From NCBI RefSeq assembly GCF_025506335.1, contig NZ_JANZYO010000002.1:46211-110210 (forward strand): DNA of 64,000 nt. Direction: 5' to 3'. The translations under genes and the position numbers were made by a program. Shown piece after piece: positions 57,717-64,000 of the stretch (positions within the stretch are counted from its first letter, which is position 1; the number at the start of each line of letters is the position of its first letter). The DNA comes from Mumia quercus. Lineage in GTDB: Bacteria; Actinomycetota; Actinomycetes; Propionibacteriales; Nocardioidaceae. The notes beneath the pieces are model-generated. The model had not been told where the DNA came from, searched no databases, and saw only the letters and a program-made list of their open reading frames with translations.

Positions 57717-59149
57717 ACGCGGTCACAGGGTTCTCCGTACGCCAGCGGATCACGACGGTGGTCGCGCTGCTGACGGCGCTCGCCCTGGTGTCGGCCGGCC
57801 TCGCGGCGTACTTCGTGGAGATCCGCCGCGTCGACGCCCAGGTGCGCGAGCAGATCACCCAAGAGCTGCGCGAGTTCCAGACGCTTCAGGAGCGCGGCGT
57901 CGATCCGGCGACGGGTTCGCCGTTCGCCGACGCCGACAGCCTGCTGTCGACGTTCCTGACCCGCAACCAGCCCAACGCCCACGAGCGCATCGTCGCGTTC
58001 TTCGGCGACGGTGAGCGCCGTTTCCTGGGCCGGCGCGACTCCGCGCTCTTCTCCTCCCCCGACTTCGACGCTGCGGTCGACCGGCTGCGGACGACGGGTG
58101 GGACGGCCGTCATCGAGACCGACAGCGGCCAGCACGTGATGGCCGTACGTCCCGTCGTCGACGGCAGCGCAGACCCTGCAGCCTTCGTCGTCGCCTGGAA
58201 CGTCACCGCCGAGCGGGCCGAGATCCGTAGCATGGTCCTCACCTACGGCGCGGTCGCGCTCGGCTCGTGGCTCGTCATCACGCTGATCGCGTGGCTCATC
58301 GCGGGTCGCCTGCTGCGCCCCGTCCGTACGCTCCGGGCGACCGCCCAGGAGATCGCCGACAGCGGGGACCTGGGGCGACGCATCGACGTGACGGGCCACG
58401 ACGACCTGACCGACCTCACGGAGACCGTCAACGAGATGCTCGAGCGCCTCCAGGCCGCCTTCGCGTCGCAGCGCGAGCTGCTCGACGACGCCGGCCACGA
58501 GCTGCGCACCCCGTTGACCGTCCTGCGGGGCCACCTGGAGCTGCTCGACGCGGACGATTCCGACGACGTCGTCGCGACGCGAGGCCTGCTGCTCGACGAG
58601 GTCGACCGCATGAGCCTGCTCGTCGACGACCTCCTGGTGCTCGCGAAGGCGCGCCGACCCGACTTCGTCCGACCCGACGACGTCGACGCGGGTGCGCTCG
58701 CCGCGAGCCTGCTCGAGAAGTGCCGCGGTCTCGGCGACCGTGCCTGGACGCTCGATGCGGCGCCGGCCGACGGCACCGTCGTCCGGCTCGACCCGCACCG
58801 CCTCACCCAGGCGGTCCTGCAGCTGGCGGAGAACGCGGTGCGCCACACCGACGACGGCGACACCGTCGCGGTCGGTTGCGCGGTCGACGCCGAGACCACC
58901 ACCTTCTGGGTACGCGACGCGGGCCCGGGCGTCGCGCCCGAGGACCGTACGGTGGTGTTCGACCGCTTCCGGCGAGGGAGCGACGCGCGCGGCGAGGGGT
59001 TCGGGCTGGGGCTCTCCATCGTCTCCGCCATCGCCGAGGCGCACGGCGGGTCGCTGCACCTCGACCCGTACCGCCCTGGGAAGGGTGCGACCTTCCGCAT
59101 CACCCTTCCCCGCGACCGCACGGCGCACGAGAGAGGAGCCGAAGGGTGA
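57713..59149 (+). CDS. Sensor histidine kinase, probable CTG start
   Basis: From CTG 57713 the frame gives LNAVTGFSVRQRITTVVALLTALALVSAG..., the usual kinase start with basic residues before TM1. The first standard start, GTG 57758, falls after RQRITT and has no ribosome site, while GGAG at 57702-57705 is 7 nt before the CTG, which overlaps the upstream stop (CTGA). Layout: TM1, sensor domain (30-170), TM2, HAMP, DHp with DDAGHELRTPLTVLRG, HATPase with ENAVRHT and GFGLGLSIVSAIAEAHGG. 478 residues; 463 from GTG. Confidence 0.85.
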   Translation: MNAVTGFSVRQRITTVVALLTALALVSAGLAAYFVEIRRVDAQVREQITQELREFQTLQERGVDPATGSPFADADSLLSTFLTRNQPNAHERIVAFFGDGERRFLGRRDSALFSSPDFDAAVDRLRTTGGTAVIETDSGQHVMAVRPVVDGSADPAAFVVAWNVTAERAEIRSMVLTYGAVALGSWLVITLIAWLIAGRLLRPVRTLRATAQEIADSGDLGRRIDVTGHDDLTDLTETVNEMLERLQAAFASQRELLDDAGHELRTPLTVLRGHLELLDADDSDDVVATRGLLLDEVDRMSLLVDDLLVLAKARRPDFVRPDDVDAGALAASLLEKCRGLGDRAWTLDAAPADGTVVRLDPHRLTQAVLQLAENAVRHTDDGDTVAVGCAVDAETTTFWVRDAGPGVAPEDRTVVFDRFRRGSDARGEGFGLGLSIVSAIAEAHGGSLHLDPYRPGKGATFRITLPRDRTAHERGAEG

Positions 59150-59811
59150 GCAGCATCCTCCTGGTGGAGGACGAGGACCGGATCGCGTCGTTCGTGGCCA
59201 AGGGACTGCGCGCCGACGGGTTCACCGTGACCTGCGTCGCCGACGGGCAGACCGGGCTCGACTACGCCCTGACCGGTGACTTCGACCTGGTCGTCCTCGA
59301 CATCGGCCTGCCGGTCCTCGACGGGTTCACGGTCCTCGAGCGCCTCGCCGCCGAGCGGCCCACCCTGCCGGTGATCGTCCTGACGGCACGCGACTCCGTC
59401 ACCGACACCGTGGCCGCGCTCGAGGGCGGTGCGGCGGACTACATGAGCAAGCCGTTCCGCTTCGACGAGCTGCTGGCCCGTGTCCGGCTGCGTCTGCGGA
59501 CGGTGGTGGCCCGCACCGCCTCCGACGACGTGCTCGAGCGCGACGGCGTACGGCTCGACCTTCGTCGGCGCGTGGCCTCCGTCGGCGAGACCGAGGTCGA
59601 GCTGTCCTCGCGCGAGTTCCGGCTGGCTGAGGTCTTCGTCCGCAACGCCGGCCAAGCCCTGTCACGCGAGCAGCTGCTCTCCCAGGTCTGGGGGTACGAC
59701 TTCGACCCTGGCTCGAACGTCGTCGACGTCTACGTCGGCTACCTGCGCAAGAAGCTCGGGGCGTCGCGCATCACGACGGTGCGGGGTGTCGGCTACCGGT
59801 TCGGCAGCTGA
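59146..59811 (+). CDS. OmpR-family response regulator
   Basis: A 221-residue regulator: VEDEDRIASFV near 7, Asp in LVVLDIGLPVLDG near 50, Lys in DYMSKPFRFDELL near 100, winged helix from about 130 (LSSREFRLAEVFVRNAGQ, VYVGYLRKKLGASR). GTG 59146 overlaps the kinase stop. It probably binds the 11-bp repeats at 57333-57363 and 61215-61247. Confidence 0.92.
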   Translation: MSSILLVEDEDRIASFVAKGLRADGFTVTCVADGQTGLDYALTGDFDLVVLDIGLPVLDGFTVLERLAAERPTLPVIVLTARDSVTDTVAALEGGAADYMSKPFRFDELLARVRLRLRTVVARTASDDVLERDGVRLDLRRRVASVGETEVELSSREFRLAEVFVRNAGQALSREQLLSQVWGYDFDPGSNVVDVYVGYLRKKLGASRITTVRGVGYRFGS

Positions 59812-59821
59812 CACCCCGCAC
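59779..59821. terminator. 12-bp inverted repeat at the end of the response regulator
   Basis: GTGCGGGGTGTC (59779-59790) pairs perfectly with GACACCCCGCAC (59810-59821), with a 19-nt loop. The left arm is inside the regulator gene (VRGVGYR codons). Lies between convergent genes. Confidence 0.5.
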
Positions 59822-59832
59822 GGCGGACCGTC

Positions 59833-60717
59833 TCACGCCGCGGAGATCTTGAAGCCGGAGAGCCTCGCCTTCGGCATCGCCTCCATGAGCGGCTCGATCG
59901 CGAGCGCGACGTCACGAGGCTCCGGTCGGTGGCGCGGGTCGGGCGCCATGCAGGTGTAGACCAGCTCGGCGACCTCGACAGGGACGAAGTACGGCATGCG
60001 CCGCGGCCGGCTCACCAGCTGCGGGTAGCGCACCTCGAGCGGGTCGTCGCGCTCCCCTCGTTCGTACGGCGCGTAGCCGCACGCCGCGTGGTAGAGCGTG
60101 GCACCGAGGCCCCACACGTCGCTCGCCGGCGACGGCACGCCGTACCCTTGCGGGTCTGCCTGCTCCGGCGCGAGGTAGTCGTCGGTCCCCACGACGTAGT
60201 CGAGCCGCGCCGCCGCCTCGGTCCTGCGCGCGAGGCTCAGGTCGATCAGGCGTGCGGGCGCCCCCATGATGACGTTGCTCGGCTTGACGTCGAGGTGCAC
60301 CACGTCACGGACACGCAGGTAGTGCAGCGCCGACGCGAGCTCCAGACCGAGAGGGAGCAGCTGTTGGACGGGCAGCGCGCCGTGCCTGCGGACCAGCGAC
60401 GAGAGCCGGGGCCCGTCGAGGTTCTCCAGGATGAGGTGCGGGCGCGCCCCGTCGAGCTGCACGCCGAAGCGGCGCACGATCGCCGGGTGCGCGAGGTCGG
60501 CGAGCATGTCGGCCTCGCGCTCCAGCCCGCGCAACGTGACCGGGTCGTCGACCTGGTCGGGCCGCACGACCTTCACGACGACGGGCGCGTGAAGGATCTC
60601 GTCGAACGCCAGGTACGCCTCGTACGCGTGGCCGCCGCCGAGCAGACGCATGGCGATCAGGTCCTCAGCGATGGCGTCACCGCGGGCCAGGCCCCAGGAC
60701 GCGAGCTGGTTGGTCAT
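59833..60717 (-). CDS. Serine/threonine protein kinase-like protein
   Basis: A 294-residue cytoplasmic kinase domain with no TM helix. Glycine-rich LLGGGHAYEAYLAFD near 25, Lys in PVVVKVVRP, catalytic HLDVKPSNV (HxDxKxxN) near 140, APEQ near 182 and DVWGLGATLYH. The Mg-binding DFG is DLS (LIDLSLARR), keeping the Asp but not the Gly, and so it may be active. Natural partner unknown; it lies convergent to the two-component genes. Confidence 0.85.
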   Translation of the reverse strand: MTNQLASWGLARGDAIAEDLIAMRLLGGGHAYEAYLAFDEILHAPVVVKVVRPDQVDDPVTLRGLEREADMLADLAHPAIVRRFGVQLDGARPHLILENLDGPRLSSLVRRHGALPVQQLLPLGLELASALHYLRVRDVVHLDVKPSNVIMGAPARLIDLSLARRTEAAARLDYVVGTDDYLAPEQADPQGYGVPSPASDVWGLGATLYHAACGYAPYERGERDDPLEVRYPQLVSRPRRMPYFVPVEVAELVYTCMAPDPRHRPEPRDVALAIEPLMEAMPKARLSGFKISAA

Positions 60718-60737
60718 GTCGTCCTCCTCCCGGCGGC

Positions 60738-61145
60738 TCAGGCGCGACGCGAACGAGTGTCGTTCTTGCTGCGGTCGTTCGTCCGGTCGGCCGAGCGGTC
60801 GCGGGTCTTCGAACCGCCGTCACGCGTCCAGTCGCGGGTCTTGTCGCCGCGGCTGAGGTCGCGGTCGCGGCTCACCCGGGTCTTGCGGCTGTTCGTGCGG
60901 TCGCGCGAGCGGGCGGAGGCGCGGCTGGCCTTGGTCCGGGTGTGGGTGTCGGCCTGGCGGCCGGCGTCGTCGTCATCGTCGTCGTCGGCGACCAGCACCA
61001 CGGCGTCGTCGCCGTCGATCCGCTTGGTGACGGCCGGTGTCTCCGCGCTGGCCGTCGTCATCGACGAAGCGCCCCAGGCGACGCCTCCGAGCGCGACGGC
61101 AGCGCCCAGGGCGACGACTCCCGTACGGATGATCCTGCTGCTCAT
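60738..61145 (-). CDS. Exported small polyampholyte protein
   Basis: A 135-residue protein with a signal peptide (SSRIIRTGVVALGAAVALGGVAWGAS), a short linker, seven Asp in a row near residue 62, then ~75 residues almost only of Arg, Asp, Ser, Thr and Lys (TRDRSADRTNDRS). GGAGAG lies before ATG 61145. No family recognised. Its promoter region carries the 11-bp repeats, and it resembles the 57396 product in having signal plus Asp run. Confidence 0.7.
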   Translation of the reverse strand: MSSRIIRTGVVALGAAVALGGVAWGASSMTTASAETPAVTKRIDGDDAVVLVADDDDDDDAGRQADTHTRTKASRASARSRDRTNSRKTRVSRDRDLSRGDKTRDWTRDGGSKTRDRSADRTNDRSKNDTRSRRA

Positions 61146-61214
61146 GGTGCTCTCCTCGTGCTCTCGCCGGCGGACCGGCTGCGAATCTGGCACCACTCAC
61201 GGTGCCGGTCCGTC

Positions 61215-61247
61215 GTGAGACCTCAGTGAGGCTCGCGTGAGAGCCCT
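61215..61247. promoter_or_regulatory. Three GTGAG direct repeats at 11-bp period
   Basis: GTGAGACCTCA, GTGAGGCTCGC and GTGAGAGCCCT lie head to tail at 61215, 61226 and 61237. The array is 70-100 nt before the minus-strand gene 60738-61145. The last copy runs into TGAGAG-CC-CTCTCA (61238-61251), matching the palindrome at 57336-57349. Confidence 0.6.
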
Positions 61248-61262
61248 CTCATCGAGAGGCGG

Positions 61263-62495
61263 TCAGAGGAGCGGGCGCAGCGGCACCAGCACGGCCTCGC
61301 TGAACCGGGCATGGAGGCGCCGGCTCGTCCACTCCTCCAAGGTGAGCTCGCGCGTGGCGGTGCTGTCGTGGGCGAACACCTTGTCCATGAGGGCGGCCAC
61401 GCCTTCGTCGACGATCTCGGCGTTGATCTCGTAGTTGCCGGTCAGGCTGAGGCGGTCGATGTTGGCCGTGCCGATCGTCGACCACCGACCGTCGATCGTG
61501 GCCGTCTTCGCGTGCACCATCGCGCCCTGGAAGAGCAGGATCTTCACGCCACCGCGCAGCAGCTGCGAGTAGAAACCCCGCGACAGCCAGTCCGCGAGGA
61601 CATGGTTGGACACCTCCGGGACGAGCACCCGCACGTCGACGCCCCGCTGGGCCGCGCGCAGGAGCGCCGCCAGGACGTCGTGGTCGGGGATGAAGTACGC
61701 CTGGGTGATGGCGATCGAGCGGCTCGCGCGGTCGATCGCGTCGAGGTACATGTTGCGGATCGGGAACGACAGGTGGATCGGCGAGTTGCGGTGGGCCCGG
61801 ACACGCGGCTCCCACTGGACAGCACCCGGGTCGGGGAGCTCGGGCATCCCGCGATCACGGTGGAGGTTCCAGAAGTCGACGAACGCGTTGTTGAGCTCCC
61901 AGGTCAGCGGCCCTTCGATCCGCAGATGGGTGTCGCGCCACTTCGTCGCGTAGTCCGAACCGATGTTGTAGCCGCCGACGAACCCCACCTTGCGGTCGAC
62001 GACCAGGATCTTGCGGTGGTCACGCCCCGTCTTCCGGATCCGCAGGACCAGGATCCACGGGTTGAAGAACGGGTAGCGCAGGACGTGGACCGCCGGAGGG
62101 AAGCGCTTGAAGGACCGCTTGACGACGAAGTTCGCGAACGAGTCGAAGATGACGTGGACCTTGACGCCGCGCTCGGCCGCCTCGATCACCGCCCGCTTGA
62201 ACTCCTCCCCGACCTCGTCGCCCTTCCAGATGTAGGACTCGAGGAGGATCTCCTGCTGGGCGCCGCGGATCTCGGCAAGCATCGCGTCGAAGAGGTCGCG
62301 GCCGTACGTGAAGATCGTGAGCGTGGAGTCGCCGATCTTCTCCGAGATCGGCGGGAGCCGCGGGAACGTGACCGCGTCGTCGTCGGTGCGGTGCTTGCGC
62401 CGTGCGTCGACCGTCATGAGGACGGCGGTGACGACGACGATCAGGGCGAACCAGATCAGCGCGACCCAGAGCAGCACCGAGAGCAGCGTCGACAT
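61263..62495 (-). CDS. cls: Cardiolipin synthase (PLD family)
   Basis: A 410-residue protein: N-terminal TM (SVLLWVALIWFALIVVVTAVLM), first HKD HRKILVVD near 153, second HAKTATID near 325. Transfers phosphatidyl groups between phosphatidylglycerol molecules; pgsA product is upstream in the pathway. ATG 62495 chosen (MSTLLSV); the frame upstream to 62927 overlaps truB. Confidence 0.9.
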   Translation of the reverse strand: MSTLLSVLLWVALIWFALIVVVTAVLMTVDARRKHRTDDDAVTFPRLPPISEKIGDSTLTIFTYGRDLFDAMLAEIRGAQQEILLESYIWKGDEVGEEFKRAVIEAAERGVKVHVIFDSFANFVVKRSFKRFPPAVHVLRYPFFNPWILVLRIRKTGRDHRKILVVDRKVGFVGGYNIGSDYATKWRDTHLRIEGPLTWELNNAFVDFWNLHRDRGMPELPDPGAVQWEPRVRAHRNSPIHLSFPIRNMYLDAIDRASRSIAITQAYFIPDHDVLAALLRAAQRGVDVRVLVPEVSNHVLADWLSRGFYSQLLRGGVKILLFQGAMVHAKTATIDGRWSTIGTANIDRLSLTGNYEINAEIVDEGVAALMDKVFAHDSTATRELTLEEWTSRRLHARFSEAVLVPLRPLL

Positions 62496-62560
62496 GGGCA
62501 CCAGCGTAGAGCCCGTCGACTCGCGAGCATGTTGGGCGTACGACGCAGGGCGCCGACGCC

Positions 62561-63451
62561 TCAGCCGACGAAGACGGCGACGGGTCGCGCGTCGGCACCG
62601 TCCTGCTCGTACAGCGCGAGGAACGTGCCGTCGGGCGCGAACACCGCGACCGGCCCTGCCGCGCCCAGCGTGCACCCGCGCAGCGGACGACCGAACGTCA
62701 CGTCCGCGGCCGCGGCCTCGTCCAGGTCGACGCTGGGGAACGAGGCACGTGCGGCCTCGTCGAGCCCCACCACGGTGAAGTCCTCCGCGAGTGCGTCGAG
62801 CGTCCGTGCGACGTCGAGGGTGAGGCCACCGACGCGCGTGCGGCGCAGGCGCGTCAGGTGCCCGCCGACACCCAGCGCGGCGCCGAGGTCGCGCGCCAGG
62901 GCCCGTACGTACGTGCCGCTGGAGCACGCGACCACGGCCTCGACGTCGACCGCGCCGTCGGCCGCCGGACGCAGGTCGTCGAGGTCGAAGCGCGACACCG
63001 TGACGGGTCGCGCGGCGAGCTCCACCTGCTCCCCCGCCCGTACGCGCGCGTACGCCCGCTTGCCGTCGACCTTGATCGCCGACACCGACGACGGGACCTG
63101 CGCGATGTCACCGGTCAGCGCAAGAGCCGCCTCGCGGACCTGCGCCAGGGTGAGACCGGACGCGTCGGCGCGCGCCACCTGCTCGCCCTCGGCGTCGTCG
63201 GTCGTCGTCGACTCCCCGAGCCGGATGGTGGCCTCGTACTCCTTGTCGTGCCCGGCGAGGTGGCCGAGCATCCGCGTCGCGCGGTTGACGCCCAGCACGA
63301 GCACCCCGGTCGCCATCGGGTCCAGCGTCCCGGCGTGGCCGACCTTGCGGGTGCCGGCCAGGCGCCGGACCCGCCCGACGACGTCGTGCGAGGTCCAGCC
63401 CGAGGGCTTGTCGACGACGACCAGCCCGCTCGGTGCCGCCGCGCTGCTCAC
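62561..63451 (-). CDS. truB: tRNA pseudouridine-55 synthase
   Basis: A 296-residue TruB: catalytic Asp44 in [32 protein letters not shown] near 70, and [13 protein letters not shown] near 185. Makes pseudouridine 55 in the T-loop of tRNA. GTG 63451 overlaps the rbfA stop (GTGA). Confidence 0.94.
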   Translation of the reverse strand: MSSAAAPSGLVVVDKPSGWTSHDVVGRVRRLAGTRKVGHAGTLDPMATGVLVLGVNRATRMLGHLAGHDKEYEATIRLGESTTTDDAEGEQVARADASGLTLAQVREAALALTGDIAQVPSSVSAIKVDGKRAYARVRAGEQVELAARPVTVSRFDLDDLRPAADGAVDVEAVVACSSGTYVRALARDLGAALGVGGHLTRLRRTRVGGLTLDVARTLDALAEDFTVVGLDEAARASFPSVDLDEAAAADVTFGRPLRGCTLGAAGPVAVFAPDGTFLALYEQDGADARPVAVFVG

Positions 63452-63906
63452 TCCTGAGAGTCGAGGTCGTCGGCCTCGTCCAGGTCGTCGACGTCCTTGA
63501 CCTTGTACGGGTCGGGGTCGCCCGCGTACTGCGCCCCCGCCGCCTTCTCTGCCACCCGTGCGTCGCGCTCGCGTGCCCGGTCGAGGAGGTCCTCGATCTG
63601 ACGTGCGTTCTCGGGGACGGCGTCGCGGACGAACTCCAGCGACGGCGTGTGACGCATGCCGAGCTGCTTGCCGACCTCGGAGCGGATGAGCCCCTTGGCG
63701 CTCTCCAGCGCCGCGGCGGTGCCCTCGAGCTCCTCGGCGTCACCCATCACGGTGTAGAACACGGTCGCGTGCTGGGTGTCACCCGTGACCCGGACGTCCG
63801 TCACCGTGACGAACCCCAGGCGGGGGTCCTTGATCCTGCGGTCGAGCATCTCGGCGACGACGACCTTGACCCGGTCGGCCACCTTGTTGACCCGCATGCT
63901 TCCCAC
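63448..63906 (-). CDS. rbfA: Ribosome-binding factor A
   Basis: A 152-residue Rbf[33 protein letters not shown] near 10-40, TPSLEFVRD near 102, then a Glu/Asp-rich tail. Helps 30S maturation. GTG 63906 has GAAGGAG 6 nt upstream; ATG 63897 would put it 15 nt away. Confidence 0.93.
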   Translation of the reverse strand: MGSMRVNKVADRVKVVVAEMLDRRIKDPRLGFVTVTDVRVTGDTQHATVFYTVMGDAEELEGTAAALESAKGLIRSEVGKQLGMRHTPSLEFVRDAVPENARQIEDLLDRARERDARVAEKAAGAQYAGDPDPYKVKDVDDLDEADDLDSQE

Positions 63907-64000
63907 GACTAGCTCCTTCGTACGTGGAGACGGGGGGGGGGCCGCGGGCGGCGCCCCCCGCCACGCCCCCGTGTGCCGACGGTTGCCCACGCCCCGCGAC
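63907..64000. other. Intergenic end of window with G10 tract
   Basis: Upstream of rbfA, ten G (63932-63941) are followed by a GC-only imperfect hairpin (GCGGGCGGCGCCCCCC). I see no gene here. It may include the terminator of the next gene to the right. Confidence 0.4.

Overview
This window is high-GC chromosomal DNA of an actinobacterium. The evidence is the composition, many GTG starts, very tight gene packing, and several actinobacterial gene neighbourhoods: DUF3046, clgR-cinA-pgsA-(RodZ-like)-ftsK, rnj-dapA-folA-thyA-dapB, and M16 protease-pnp-rpsO-ribF-truB-rbfA. A Nocardioides-like member of the Propionibacteriales is my inference from gene order and word usage (frequent CGTACG); no rRNA or tRNA gene is present to fix the taxonomy. 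I see no CRISPR array, intact insertion sequence, prophage or integron.

Layout. 1-6.4 kb: the N-terminus of a probable large catalase at the left edge, DUF3046, an MMPL exporter divergent from a TetR regulator, and an ABC-2 exporter (ATPase plus two permeases). 6.4-12 kb: an Lhr-type helicase and a Nei-type DNA glycosylase, preceded by a cluster of hairpins. 12-17.8 kb: clgR, cinA/pncC, pgsA, a RodZ-like protein fused to a membrane/PH-like N-terminus, and ftsK. 17.8-21 kb: arginine deiminase with an APC antiporter, and a small membrane protein. 21-31 kb: a complete nitrate/nitrite assimilation operon read leftwards as narK-nasC-nasB-nirB-nirD-nnaR-sirB, nearly every junction a 4-bp stop/start overlap. 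31-39.8 kb: rnj, dapA, folA, thyA, a GNAT/DUF2461/AzlC/AzlD block, dapB, a NYN-domain protein and cspA. 39.9-44.2 kb: kynureninase coupled to a cation P-type ATPase. 44.3-50.2 kb: a two-component system running into a lipoprotein and a MacAB-like efflux pump. 50.2-51.75 kb: an F420-type flavin enzyme, then a decay zone with a collapsed NarL-type two-component system and a broken ABC ATPase. 51.75-57.3 kb: M16 protease, pnp, rpsO, a small acidic protein, ribF. 57.3-61.2 kb: a second two-component system flanked by two small exported Asp-run proteins, then a divergent Ser/Thr kinase. 61.2-64 kb: cardiolipin synthase, truB, rbfA.

How the genes work together. The nitrate cluster carries uptake, both reductases and the last siroheme step (sirohydrochlorin chelatase), plus an NnaR-like regulator with a uroporphyrinogen-III-synthase fold. 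The 44-50 kb cluster looks like a signal-controlled efflux module: direct repeats with an 11-bp period lie upstream of the response regulator gene and again just before the lipoprotein gene. The 57-61 kb cluster repeats this logic: 11-bp periodic repeats lie upstream of both small exported Asp-run proteins, suggesting a compact, possibly undescribed regulon. Its histidine kinase probably starts at a CTG codon overlapping the upstream stop. Long, often perfect inverted repeats without U-tracts sit at many gene ends, and two of them share a core sequence.
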